Source: Bacillus sp. J37 (GTDB taxonomy: Bacteria; Bacillota; Bacilli; Bacillales; Bacillaceae). From it: DNA of 51,472 nt. Positions 25,606 to 34,348 of the stretch are shown here, piece by piece (the first letter of the stretch is position 1; each line of letters starts with the position of its first letter). The notes under the pieces were generated by a model that saw only the letters and a program-made list of their open reading frames with translations, was not told where the DNA came from and did not search any database. The translations under genes and the position numbers were made by a program. Location: positions 1 to 51,472 of the forward strand of contig NZ_JAEK01000036.1 of NCBI RefSeq assembly GCF_000518865.1, written 5' to 3'.

Positions 25606-25947
25606 TTGTTTTTAGATAAAATTGGCGGTGTTTTTATTCCGGTTAGTAACATTGAACAAGCACGTGATTGGTATTGCGATATATTAGACTTGCCAACAGA
25701 TGGAGAAATACACTTTGGCCATATATATGTTCTACCGTTAAACGGACAAAATATTATCCTCGATAGTAAAATATATGCACCCGAACATATACATAAAGTT
25801 CCAGCTTTTCAACTTCTAACAGATGATATTAAACGTTCATATGAATATTTGAAACAAAAAAATGTTCATATAACAACTGAAATTGAAAATGGACATTGGT
25901 TTAACTTTAAAGATCTGGATGGAAATATAATCATGGTTTGTAAATAA
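25606..25947 (+). CDS. VOC family (glyoxalase/bleomycin resistance-like) protein
   Basis: A 113-residue metalloenzyme-fold protein with the two beta-alpha-beta-beta-beta modules: GGVFIPVSNIEQARDWYCDIL, split as the first helix motif, and FNFKDLDGNIIMVCK at the C-terminus. Start is TTG 25606 after GAGGTG. His and Glu residues at usual metal positions are partly present, so binding activity is possible. Function unknown. Confidence 0.82.
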   Translation: MFLDKIGGVFIPVSNIEQARDWYCDILDLPTDGEIHFGHIYVLPLNGQNIILDSKIYAPEHIHKVPAFQLLTDDIKRSYEYLKQKNVHITTEIENGHWFNFKDLDGNIIMVCK

Positions 25948-26084
25948 TCCAATGAACATATGATTTTTGACCCTTAACAATTTGGCACTTTAAATAAGAG
26001 AAGTAAAATATGTTTTTATTTTATAGAAATGGAGAGCATTTGGAATTTCACCAAGTGCTTTTACTACTATATGGGGATGATGAA

Positions 26085-26681
26085 ATGAATAGCGCTATAA
26101 GACCAAAAAATGTTGCGATATTGATATATGAAAATGTTGAAATTTTGGATTTTACTGGTCCTTATGAAGTGTTTCTAGTAGGAAGCAATAGAGGAAATGA
26201 CTTTTCAGTGTATACAGTAGCAGAGGAGAAACGCCCTGTTCATGCATTAGGAAACCTTAGTATAAACCCTACTTACTCCATTCATAAATGCCCGTCTCCT
26301 GATATTCTGATTATTCCTGGTGGTTGGGGCTCAAGAAAAGAAATGCATAATCGGAATCTCACCAACTGGATAAATGAAACATCTAATGAAGCCGAACTCG
26401 TATTATCTGTTTGTACGGGTGCATTATTATTAGCAAAAGCAAATTTATTAGAAGGATTAAGACTTACAACGAATCAGAATGCGCTAAATGAGTTAAAAGA
26501 AGTTGCTCCTACATCTGCTGTAATCGTTGAGAATGCTCGTTATATCGATAATGGGAAAATTATTTTATCTGCAGGTGTATCTGCTGGTATCGATATGTCT
26601 TTGTATGTAGTAGAAAAATTATTAGGAAACGAAAGAGCCTTACAAGCTGCAAATCTTATGGAGTATGATTGGAAGATATAA
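26085..26681 (+). CDS. DJ-1/PfpI family protein
   Basis: Class I glutamine amidotransferase-like fold, 199 residues. The nucleophile elbow SVCTGALLLA places Cys110, the conserved Glu lies in GPYEVF (about residue 28), and IPGGWGSR gives the GG-containing oxyanion loop. This is close to isonitrile-hydratase-like and AraC-regulator amidotransferase domains, but no DNA-binding domain is attached. ATG 26085 follows GGGGATG; an upstream ATG 26010 lacks a ribosome binding site. Confidence 0.82.
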   Translation: MNSAIRPKNVAILIYENVEILDFTGPYEVFLVGSNRGNDFSVYTVAEEKRPVHALGNLSINPTYSIHKCPSPDILIIPGGWGSRKEMHNRNLTNWINETSNEAELVLSVCTGALLLAKANLLEGLRLTTNQNALNELKEVAPTSAVIVENARYIDNGKIILSAGVSAGIDMSLYVVEKLLGNERALQAANLMEYDWKI

Positions 26682-26786
26682 TGATCTATCGCAAAAATAT
26701 TATTTTAATGAGAGATAAAAGGTTATTAGGCATTCTTTGTGGAAAACAATTATATAGTAATCATTACAGTAAGGAGTGTATAACCT

Positions 26787-27059
26787 ATGTGCAGAAACAT
26801 CCGAACACTATTTAATTTCAGCCCATCAGCTACTGATGAGGAGATTCATGCGGCTTCTCTTCAATATGTCAGAAAGATCAGTGGATATAACAAGCCTTCA
26901 ATGGCAAATGAAGAAGCGTTTAACCAGGCGGTTAATGAGATTGCTATGATATCTAAGAATCTACTAAATACACTTGTAACCAATGCAGGGCCACGCAATC
27001 GTGAGGTTGAGGCAGAACGTGCTCGCATCAAAGCAGCTAAAAGGTATGGAACTAAATAG
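26787..27059 (+). CDS. DUF2277 family protein
   Basis: A 90-residue protein starting MCRNIRTLFNFSPSATDEEI, the near-invariant opening of DUF2277, with VRKISGYNKPS next and a basic C-terminal AERARIKAAKRYG. The family has no established function. AAGGAG precedes ATG 26787. The histidine phosphatase gene starts 27 nt later. Confidence 0.88.
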   Translation: MCRNIRTLFNFSPSATDEEIHAASLQYVRKISGYNKPSMANEEAFNQAVNEIAMISKNLLNTLVTNAGPRNREVEAERARIKAAKRYGTK

Positions 27060-27086
27060 GGGACTATAGATAAATTGGGAGTGTAG

Positions 27087-27629
27087 ATGATGAAAAACAT
27101 CTATCTAGTTAGGCATTGTGAAGCAGAAGGGCAACATCCTGAATCACCGCTTACAGAAATAGGTCATAAACAAGCTTTGGAACTATCCCGTTACTTTTCC
27201 CATATAAATATACACCATATTATTTCTAGTCCTTATAAACGGGCAATTGAATCAATTCACCCTTTGGCATATAGGCTTAATTTAAAGGTTGAAGTTAATA
27301 AAAATTTGACTGAGCGTGTACTGAGCAACAACAATCTTACTGATTGGTTAGATAAATTAAAATTAACTTTTGATGATATGGAAATAAAATATGAAGGCGG
27401 AGAATCAAGTCAAGAAGCAATGAACAGAATAGTTGAGATTGTGGAAGAAGTTTTCGAAAATGAAGAAAACAATACCATAATCGTTACTCATGGAAATTTA
27501 ATGTCATTACTTCTAAAGCATTATAACAATACCTTTGGTTTTGATGATTGGAGAAATCTAACCAATCCGGACGTATATTTATTAAGTGGCGTAAACAAAA
27601 AAATGACTTATAAAAGGTTATGGAAGTAA
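27087..27629 (+). CDS. Histidine phosphatase (phosphoglycerate mutase-like) family protein
   Basis: A 180-residue phosphatase. LVRHCEAEG near the N-terminus carries the phosphorylated His (residue 10) and Arg9, ISSPYKRAIES the second Arg, and IIVTHGNLMSLLLKH the second catalytic His. The canonical RHG is RHC here. GGGAG lies 5 nt before ATG 27087 and 8 nt before ATG 27090; either could be used. Substrate unknown. It probably shares a transcript with the DUF2277 gene. Confidence 0.85.
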   Translation: MMKNIYLVRHCEAEGQHPESPLTEIGHKQALELSRYFSHINIHHIISSPYKRAIESIHPLAYRLNLKVEVNKNLTERVLSNNNLTDWLDKLKLTFDDMEIKYEGGESSQEAMNRIVEIVEEVFENEENNTIIVTHGNLMSLLLKHYNNTFGFDDWRNLTNPDVYLLSGVNKKMTYKRLWK

Positions 27630-27721
27630 TCTTATAATTTAAAGACTAGTATGAAAATGTTATAAATTAAGAGTTTTTATGAACTTTTCCTTATTAAGAT
27701 ATAGTGAAGTGAGGTGTAATA

Positions 27722-28495
27722 TTGCATTATCAAGAATATGGAGATAAAAATGCTACACTAATGGTTTTCTTGCACGGCGGAGGAGTCAGCAGTTGGATGT
27801 GGGATAGGCAGATTCAATATTTCAAGCATTATCATTGTGTTACATTCGACTTGCCTGAACAAGGAAAAAGTAATAATATGAAGGGTTTTTCAATAAAGAA
27901 TAGCGCAGAGAGAATGATTGAACTAATAGGTGAAATAGGTAGCGGAAAAGAAGTCATTGTGATTGGATTCTCACTAGGAGCACAAGTAGCAGTTCAAATG
28001 CTGAGTATGAATTCGAATTTGATCACATACGCAATGATAAATAGTGCATTGGTCAGACCTGTTTCAATTGTTAAAAAATTGATTAATCCTGCTGTTAAGT
28101 TAACATTTCCTCTAACGAAAATTAAATCATTTTCAAAATATCAGGCAAAATCGTTATTTGTTGGTGAGGAATATTTTGACACCTATTACAAGGAAAGTTC
28201 AAATATGAAATGTGATACACTTATTAGAATACTAGAAGAAAATATGTCATTTACTTTACCAGAAGAGTTTTATAAAGTTAAAAGCAAAATACTTGTTACT
28301 GTTGGTGAAAAAGAAAGATCAATTATGATTAAATCAGCAAAAGATATCGTTTCAGCTAATACAAATTGTACAGGGATTATAATGCCTAACATTGGTCACG
28401 GAATATCTTTTATTAATCCGAATTTATTTAATCAGATAATTGAAACATGGATACAAAATGATCATCTCCCTAAAGATATGATTAGAATAAATTGA
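27722..28495 (+). CDS. Alpha/beta hydrolase
   Basis: A 257-residue serine hydrolase. The oxyanion HGGG motif is at residues 18-21, the nucleophile elbow GFSLGA places Ser84 and the catalytic His lies in NIGHGISF near the C-terminus. Start is TTG 27722 preceded by GAGGTG. Substrate unknown. A small membrane protein gene begins 18 nt after it. Confidence 0.85.
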   Translation: MHYQEYGDKNATLMVFLHGGGVSSWMWDRQIQYFKHYHCVTFDLPEQGKSNNMKGFSIKNSAERMIELIGEIGSGKEVIVIGFSLGAQVAVQMLSMNSNLITYAMINSALVRPVSIVKKLINPAVKLTFPLTKIKSFSKYQAKSLFVGEEYFDTYYKESSNMKCDTLIRILEENMSFTLPEEFYKVKSKILVTVGEKERSIMIKSAKDIVSANTNCTGIIMPNIGHGISFINPNLFNQIIETWIQNDHLPKDMIRIN

Positions 28496-28513
28496 AATAA
28501 AAGAGGTGTTTTA

Positions 28514-28684
28514 ATGATTTGGTTATTACTACTAATACCTGTTTTAATAATAGGGGCTATAGCTATATATTTTGAAAAAAAATCTGGGATGACACCGCCA
28601 AATGAAAATATACAGGATGAAAAGCTCGGGGAAGTAATCAATCAAAATGGCATCAATTCTAATGGTACACACGGTACAGATTGA
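28514..28684 (+). CDS. Small single-pass membrane protein
   Basis: A 56-residue ORF: ATG 28514 after AAAGAGGTG, TGA at 28682. Residues 2-20 are a continuous hydrophobic helix (WLLLLIPVLIIGAIAIYF), followed by a polar tail rich in Asn, Glu and Gly. It directly follows the hydrolase gene and is likely co-transcribed. No family recognised. Confidence 0.6.
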   Translation: MIWLLLLIPVLIIGAIAIYFEKKSGMTPPNENIQDEKLGEVINQNGINSNGTHGTD

Positions 28685-28764
28685 TATCAAATAATAAAGT
28701 TTTCTTTCATTACTCCATTCGAAAAGTAGTACTTAATGCAATTAGACTAGGATGAGCCAGAAGG

Positions 28765-28800
28765 AAAAAACCAGCTGCTTTTTATATAAGCACCTGGTTA
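28765..28800 (-). terminator. Terminator of the minus-strand ABC/two-component locus
   Basis: AACCAG-TGCTT and AAGCA-CTGGTT arms (28769-28780 and 28789-28799); on the minus strand the stem is followed by TTTTTTCC. It can also serve the plus strand weakly. Confidence 0.8.
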
Positions 28801-28804
28801 ATTA

Positions 28805-31396
28805 TTAAATATTCTCCTGTATTAACCCATCAATTATATTTTCCCTTTTAATCTTTTGGATGGAGTAAAGCATAGCAGAGCCAACGATAATAAAAATCAC
28901 AGCAATTACGAATAAGATATTTAACCATGGAAGCTGAAAATTATATTCAAATGTTCGTTGTAATGACCAATATATAAGGAACATCACAATTCCACTTATA
29001 GGTAGGCCGTATAATAATGCCTTTACACCGTAAAAAATACTTTCGTAATAAATCATTTTATTAAATCCTCTTGGAGTTAACCCAACGGATTTTAACATGG
29101 CAAATTCTCTTTTTCTTAATGAAATACTTGTAGAGATCGTATTGAAAATATTTGCGATTGAAATTAAAGAGATTAAAGCGATAAAGCCGTACGTAAATAC
29201 AGAAAGAAAGAGGATAAGCTGTTGTTCATTTTGTTTTTGCTTGTAAACATTGTATATATATACATTTGAAGAGGTGGCATCTTCGATTTCTTTTTGTGTT
29301 GTTAGTGGATCGGAACTATTTAAAAATAGATAAGTTTCAACCAGTTGTTTTACTTCTTCATTACCACTTGTTAATTTGTCGAACGTTTTTTGCGGAACGA
29401 TAATATCTAAACCGCCAAGGCGAGATGAAATGACTCCAAATGGTACTTGATCAGTTAATGCTCCAATCTTTAGTTCAGGTAATAATACATGCTCCTCTGT
29501 CTCATAGTTTTTTAAGACTACATCAATCTTTTCGCCAGGTTTTGCTTCAATCGAGTTTGTTTCAATAAATTTACCTGTATTAAAATCCTGATAGGAAATT
29601 TTGTCGATAACAATAGCTTTTGGCTTGTCTGTATCCGTGAAACTTGCTGCATCTGTTCCAGTTGATTCCGCATATTCTCGGAAATTTGTTTCATCTAAAC
29701 CATACAAATTTACGTAATACTCATACTTTCCATTATCGAGTGGAAGGTTTTCTTTTTCTATCATCTCCTTTAATAAATCGGGAAGAAATTCTTCATGGAT
29801 GTCTGCGTTTAGTTGAATTCTAGTTTGTACACTAGCATCGGTGACATCATCTAAATGGGAGAAAGGCTTTAGGTCATCGATTGTCATGTTACTTCCAGAT
29901 ACTTGAATATCATAATTAATTCCATCTTGTGAAAGCTCGGCAGATTTACTTATGCTATCTGTGAAAAAAGAGACAGATAAGTAGAGAACAATACTTATGA
30001 TAAGTGAGAAAACAGTTACCCGATACCTTTTTTTATTACGTTTTACGTTTTTTAAGCCAATTTCTGCTTCAATCCCGAACATTTTTCGGACGAGTTTAGA
30101 TGTTTTAATGGTTTTACCTGTTAATTTGATATCCTGTGTTTGACGAATGGCGTCAATGGCAGAGATTTTTGATGCTTTTCGTGCAGGTAAATAAGTTGAG
30201 ATGAAAATCGTAATGATCGAAACAAAGCAAGCAATAAGGAAAGAATAGGGTGTCATAACAACTTCCAGATTCTCAGCACCATCTCCTATAGCACCTTTAA
30301 GGTATGTGTTAATATACCAAAAGGTAGCGGCAATCCCACCTAGTCCGGCAATCATTCCAATTGGGATGCTAATTGAACCAATAAGACTTCCTTCAAAAAA
30401 TACAGAGTTACGCTTTTGTTTTTTCGTAGCACCTACACTTGAAAGCATACCTAAATGTCTTGCGCGTTCGGAAACACTTATGGCAAAAGCATTATATATC
30501 AAGGCTACTGAGCCTATAATTATGACGACCATAATAATTGTGGCTAGAGAAAATAAGGTTGTTCTCAAATTATCATTATCAGTAACACCATCATAGCGCA
30601 GTAATGCATCATTATATTCCACTTTGTCGATTTTCTTTTCCTTTTTGATCTTTTCTACCTTGTTATACAGTGACCCATCCACCTTATTCAAGACAACAAA
30701 GGCATCTATTAAATCATGTTGAGTTAATAATGTAGAATTTGTATAGTTTATCACTGTGTATCCAGGAGACCATGTCGGTTCCATTATAGGTCGTTTCATC
30801 ATTCCGACAATGGTGAAGGTTTCTGTTTCTTTGATTTGTAGAGTTTCTTTTCCGGTCTCCTCATCTTGTTGGAGCGGATCATTTTGTTTTAACGGAGATT
30901 CAGCTCCCGGTACGAGCCTTTGTCCAATTTCCAGCTTGATTGTGTCTCCGATATTGTAGTCGACTCCAGCATCTTGAATAATCTCTTCAGAAATAATGAC
31001 CTCATTTGCAGTTTTCGGAAGTCGACCCTCGCTGACCTCAATTGGAAATTGATTAAAGCCTTGTTCATTGTATTCTTGTATAAATAAATAGGGTTTATTC
31101 CTATTTTGTGAGTTTTCTAAAGGAGAATAACCAAGTTCATTCGCAATGACAAGTTTGCTTGTTGTTTCATCATCTGCAATCGATTCCAGCTGTTTCTTGG
31201 TTATATCCATATATTGCACATGCCATTCACCGGAGGAGGAAATGGTTTGTCTTTTCATAAAATCAAGAAACGAAACTCCTAAGGTTGCAACAGCCGTAAT
31301 CATGGCAACTGATATAATCACGCCAATGATCGTTATAAGTGTCCTTCTTTTATTCTTTTTTAAGTGTCTACCTGTTAACTTATTCACAATATTCAT
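28805..31396 (-). CDS. FtsX/MacB-type ABC transporter permease
   Basis: Permease of 863 residues. One N-terminal helix (about 19-41) precedes a MacB-like periplasmic domain, an FtsX domain with three helices follows (about 280-405), then a central helix (about 460-478), a second extracytoplasmic domain and a C-terminal FtsX domain (about 735-850). This duplicated layout differs from the ~650-residue, ten-helix BceB permeases. It overlaps the ATPase gene by four bases. With the neighbouring two-component system it is likely a defence, lipoprotein-release or antimicrobial-peptide transporter, but substrate is unknown. Confidence 0.88.
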   Translation of the reverse strand: MNIVNKLTGRHLKKNKRRTLITIIGVIISVAMITAVATLGVSFLDFMKRQTISSSGEWHVQYMDITKKQLESIADDETTSKLVIANELGYSPLENSQNRNKPYLFIQEYNEQGFNQFPIEVSEGRLPKTANEVIISEEIIQDAGVDYNIGDTIKLEIGQRLVPGAESPLKQNDPLQQDEETGKETLQIKETETFTIVGMMKRPIMEPTWSPGYTVINYTNSTLLTQHDLIDAFVVLNKVDGSLYNKVEKIKKEKKIDKVEYNDALLRYDGVTDNDNLRTTLFSLATIIMVVIIIGSVALIYNAFAISVSERARHLGMLSSVGATKKQKRNSVFFEGSLIGSISIPIGMIAGLGGIAATFWYINTYLKGAIGDGAENLEVVMTPYSFLIACFVSIITIFISTYLPARKASKISAIDAIRQTQDIKLTGKTIKTSKLVRKMFGIEAEIGLKNVKRNKKRYRVTVFSLIISIVLYLSVSFFTDSISKSAELSQDGINYDIQVSGSNMTIDDLKPFSHLDDVTDASVQTRIQLNADIHEEFLPDLLKEMIEKENLPLDNGKYEYYVNLYGLDETNFREYAESTGTDAASFTDTDKPKAIVIDKISYQDFNTGKFIETNSIEAKPGEKIDVVLKNYETEEHVLLPELKIGALTDQVPFGVISSRLGGLDIIVPQKTFDKLTSGNEEVKQLVETYLFLNSSDPLTTQKEIEDATSSNVYIYNVYKQKQNEQQLILFLSVFTYGFIALISLISIANIFNTISTSISLRKREFAMLKSVGLTPRGFNKMIYYESIFYGVKALLYGLPISGIVMFLIYWSLQRTFEYNFQLPWLNILFVIAVIFIIVGSAMLYSIQKIKRENIIDGLIQENI

Positions 31397-32076
31397 GAAC
31401 GAATCACCTCATCCTTGGCAATTCTTCCGTCTTCTATGGAAATGATGCGATCGGCTTGAAGAGCTATCCGTTCATCATGTGTGATGACAATAAGTGTTTG
31501 ATTAAATGTTTTGTTAAACATTTTTAAAAGTTCCATGATTTCTTCACTATTTTTACTGTCTAAATTACCGGTAGGTTCGTCCGCGAGCATAATCGCAGGA
31601 TTGCTTATTAATGCTCGACCGATTGATACACGTTGCTGTTGACCACCTGATAGCTGATTTGGTAAGTGACCGAGACGATGGTTCAAGCCCAGTTTTCCAA
31701 CAATTTCATCAAATTGCTTTTGGTCAACTTTATGTTCATCTAATAGCAATGGTAATGTGATATTTTCTTCAACAGTTAAAATAGGGATCAGGTTATAAAA
31801 TTGATAGATTAATCCAATTTGCCTTCTTCTAAAGATAGCTAGCTGTGTTTCATTTAAATTATATAAATCGGTACCATCGATATACACTTTACCGCTGGTA
31901 GGTTGATCTACTCCACCAAGTAAATGAAGCAAAGTTGATTTTCCAGATCCGGATGGACCGATAATGACGACGAATTCACCTTTGTTTATTGAGAATGACA
32001 CATTATCTAACGCTGTTACAGCTGTTTCTCCCTTACCGTACACTTTAGACAGATTTTCTATTTGTAGAATACTCAT
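31393..32076 (-). CDS. ABC transporter ATP-binding protein (MacB/LolD/BceA type)
   Basis: A 227-residue ATPase. Walker A GPSGSGKST (about residues 39-47), Q-loop YQFYNLIPIL, signature LSGGQQQR, Walker B IMLADEPTGNLDS and switch VITHDERIA are all present. The TGNLDS form is typical of FtsX-partner ATPases such as LolD, MacB and BceA. The strong CTGGAGG ribosome binding site precedes ATG 32076. It is translated with the permease gene and transcribed from its own promoter region. Confidence 0.92.
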   Translation of the reverse strand: MSILQIENLSKVYGKGETAVTALDNVSFSINKGEFVVIIGPSGSGKSTLLHLLGGVDQPTSGKVYIDGTDLYNLNETQLAIFRRRQIGLIYQFYNLIPILTVEENITLPLLLDEHKVDQKQFDEIVGKLGLNHRLGHLPNQLSGGQQQRVSIGRALISNPAIMLADEPTGNLDSKNSEEIMELLKMFNKTFNQTLIVITHDERIALQADRIISIEDGRIAKDEVIRS

Positions 32077-32100
32077 TATATTACCTCCAGTTCATTTGTA

Positions 32101-32128
32101 ATTATAGTATATCTGCCTAAAATGACGA
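32101..32128 (-). promoter_or_regulatory. Promoter of the ABC transporter genes
   Basis: On the minus strand TCGTCA (-35, 32128-32123) and TATAAT (-10, 32106-32101) are 16 bp apart, 25 nt before the ATPase start. The weak -35 fits activation by a regulator. Confidence 0.6.
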
Positions 32129-32164
32129 TTGAGTGACTCTTAAGTGACATTTTAGTCACTTAGA
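32121..32164 (-). promoter_or_regulatory. Four tandem 11-bp repeats, candidate response-regulator operator
   Basis: Read on the plus strand, four consecutive 11-mers occur: AATGACGATTG, AGTGACTCTTA, AGTGACATTTT and AGTCACTTAGA. TGAC recurs at 32123, 32134 and 32145, exactly one helical turn apart. Units three and four also form the inverted repeat AAGTGAC-6-GTCACTT (32142-32161). The first unit overlaps the -35 box. This is the layout expected for an OmpR-family activator, most simply the RR encoded two genes upstream. Confidence 0.6.
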
Positions 32165-32182
32165 TTGATTTGAATCCAAGTG

Positions 32183-33187
32183 CTATATGATCTGTTTATA
32201 AAACTTGATTAAGAAGGTTGTTCCTTCACCAATCTCACTTTTCACTTCAATGTCTCCTTGTTGACTCTTTATAATGCTATATGACAAGGCCAATCCGATT
32301 CCGACACTTTCGTCTCCAGCATTTTTGCCTTTATAGAATCGTTTGAAAATATAAGGAAGGTCTTCTTTTGGTATTCCTTTTCCTGAATCTTGAATCTTCA
32401 ATTCTGTGTATAAAGTATTTTCAACAAAAGATATTGATATAGATCCGCCTTCATCGGTATGTTCAATACAGTTTTTCAGAATATTAATAAGGGCTTCTGA
32501 GGTCCAATTCAAGTCAACTAGAAATGAAACATCATTATCACCACTTATCTCTAGAGAGACCTGTTTGATATCCATTGGGATAAGGACAGATTGTACAGCT
32601 TTTTGCACTAAAACGTTAGCGGGAACGATGTCTTTTTTGAATTGAACAATATCTGCATCAATTTTGGCTAATTTTAATAGGGATGTGACGAGCCATTCAA
32701 TTCTTTCCAGTTGTGACTGGATGTTGTGAGTAAATTCTTTCCGTTTAGCAACGTCAAGATTTGGATGGCTTAACAAATCAGCCATCACCATCATAGATGT
32801 TAATGGAGTTTTTAGCTGATGGGAGATGTCTGAGATCGCATTCGTTAACCGAACTTTGTCTTGTTGCAAATATGAGCTTTGTTCAGAAAGCATTAATGTA
32901 ACTTTATAAATGTCATTTTTTAAAATGCTTAATTCACCTTCAACATTATCACGGATATCCAGGTTAAATTCTCCATTTGTTATTTTACGCAAATAGTTTG
33001 AAAGCTTTTCAATCTCGCGATACCGCCATTTGGTAAAGTAGAAAAAAACAATCACGAATATTGTTGTTGTTAAAAATATGTATAAAGCCACAGGCAAAGA
33101 AAAAAGGAAAATTGCCAGGACTGTTGAAGCCATATAAATACTTGTGAGAATGATCAAAAAGACTTGTATTTCACGATTACGCAGCAT
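32183..33187 (-). CDS. Intramembrane-sensing sensor histidine kinase
   Basis: A 334-residue kinase with two closely spaced N-terminal membrane helices (about residues 8-29 and 31-52) and almost no extracellular loop, a design of kinases that read an associated transporter. A HAMP-like linker follows; the phosphorylated His is H123 in AISDISHQLKTPLTS, and NILKNCIEH, DSGKGIPKEDLPYIFKRF and GIGLALSY are the N, G1/F and G2 boxes. It starts two bases after the response regulator stop. The 106-nt gap before the ABC ATPase carries that gene's promoter and operator. Confidence 0.92.
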   Translation of the reverse strand: MLRNREIQVFLIILTSIYMASTVLAIFLFSLPVALYIFLTTTIFVIVFFYFTKWRYREIEKLSNYLRKITNGEFNLDIRDNVEGELSILKNDIYKVTLMLSEQSSYLQQDKVRLTNAISDISHQLKTPLTSMMVMADLLSHPNLDVAKRKEFTHNIQSQLERIEWLVTSLLKLAKIDADIVQFKKDIVPANVLVQKAVQSVLIPMDIKQVSLEISGDNDVSFLVDLNWTSEALINILKNCIEHTDEGGSISISFVENTLYTELKIQDSGKGIPKEDLPYIFKRFYKGKNAGDESVGIGLALSYSIIKSQQGDIEVKSEIGEGTTFLIKFYKQII

Positions 33188-33189
33188 TC

Positions 33190-33879
33190 TTAATCACCAA
33201 CCTTGTAACCCATACCACGGACTGTTTTAATAATGATAGGATTACGAGGGTTATCCTCAAGCTTTTCTCGCAGTCTTTTAATATAGACTGTGAGTGTATT
33301 ATCATTAACAAATTCACCAGCGACGTCCCATATCCGTTCTAAAAGCTGGTTTCTTGTTAATACTTGTCCAATATGATTGGCAAAAATCAAAAAAAGCCGA
33401 TATTCTAAGGCGGTAAGCAATATTTCTTCACCGTTTTTATAAACTTTTCCTTCCAACGTATTAATTTGGATATTTTCAAGTTCTATTATTGATTTTGGTT
33501 TCGTTTGTATGTGTTTGTCATATCTTCTGAAAACAGACTTAATCCGTGAGATAAGCTCGCGAATACGAAAGGGCTTCGTAATATAATCATCTGCTCCCAT
33601 GTCTAAGCCCATCACCACATTTACTTCATCATCTAATGCTGTTAGAAAGATAACGGGTTTATCACTGCGGTTTTTTACCATTTCACACAACTCATAACCG
33701 CTGCCATCTGGCAAGGATAAATCTAACAAACATAAATCTATTTCTGCTAATCTTTCCCTGACCACAGCTTTCGCTGATTCAGCACTATGACATGTAACCG
33801 TTTCATATCCATCCGCTTGTAATGAATATTCCAAACCTGAAGCGATTGTTTTATCATCTTCAACTAATAAAATTTTCAT
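33190..33879 (-). CDS. OmpR-family response regulator
   Basis: A 229-residue regulator. The receiver domain has acidic pocket EDD (residues 7-9), phospho-acceptor D53 (LCLLDLSLPDG), Thr in FLTALDD and Lys in YITKPFR. The C-terminal winged helix includes LTALEYRLFLIFANH and TLTVYIKRLREKLEDNP, typical of OmpR/PhoB. It probably activates the downstream ABC genes through the 11-bp repeats at 32121-32164. GGGTG lies before ATG 33879. Confidence 0.93.
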   Translation of the reverse strand: MKILLVEDDKTIASGLEYSLQADGYETVTCHSAESAKAVVRERLAEIDLCLLDLSLPDGSGYELCEMVKNRSDKPVIFLTALDDEVNVVMGLDMGADDYITKPFRIRELISRIKSVFRRYDKHIQTKPKSIIELENIQINTLEGKVYKNGEEILLTALEYRLFLIFANHIGQVLTRNQLLERIWDVAGEFVNDNTLTVYIKRLREKLEDNPRNPIIIKTVRGMGYKVGD

Positions 33880-33918
33880 ATTGAGAACACCCTACCATTT
33901 AGTTAGTTTTCTAGATTA

Positions 33919-33947
33919 ATCCTAGTTTATCATCATGTTAGTGTCAA
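33919..33947 (-). promoter_or_regulatory. Sigma-A promoter of the response regulator/kinase genes
   Basis: Minus-strand TTGACA (33947-33942), 17-bp spacer, TAGGAT (33924-33919), about 40 nt before the regulator start. A strong -35 suggests basal, unactivated expression of the sensor pair. Confidence 0.7.
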
Positions 33948-34082
33948 AACACTTTAAATGATCATTTAATGAGAAGAATTAATGAGGGAAAAATTAAACA
34001 TATAAAATTAAAAAGAGTTGGATTTTTAAGTAAACTATGATGTATAATATGCAATAACATTTTAATAACTGATAATTCTAAG

Positions 34083-34306
34083 AAGAGGAGAGTAGTAATC
34101 ACTATTCGATATAGAGAGCCGGGAATGGTGGGAGCCTGGTACGAAATTGATTATGAAGCGCACCTCGGAGAAGGCTTATTGAAATCTCATCATGTAGATA
34201 AGTCCGGTCATGACCGTTACAATTTCAAGCTGGCTATTTTAGCAAATAGAGTGGTACCGCGAGTTTAACCCTCGTCTCTAATATATTTAGAGACGGGGGT
34301 TTTTTA
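34083..34306 (+). ncRNA. T-box leader, arginine-type specifier, upstream of argS
   Basis: The leader starts AGAGGAGAGTAGTAATC, has T-box core TGGTACCGCG (34252-34261) and ends in a terminator (ACCCTCGTCTCT with AGAGACGGGGGT, then TTTTTT, 34268-34306). A CGC triplet at 34159-34161 follows TATGAAG, the position expected for the specifier loop, and reads arginine. An upstream TATAAT at 34043-34048 is a possible -10. Uncharged tRNA-Arg should allow read-through into argS. Confidence 0.88.
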
Positions 34307-34348
34307 ATTTTTTTATAAAGTACAGACATTAAACAAGGAGAATTGAAA

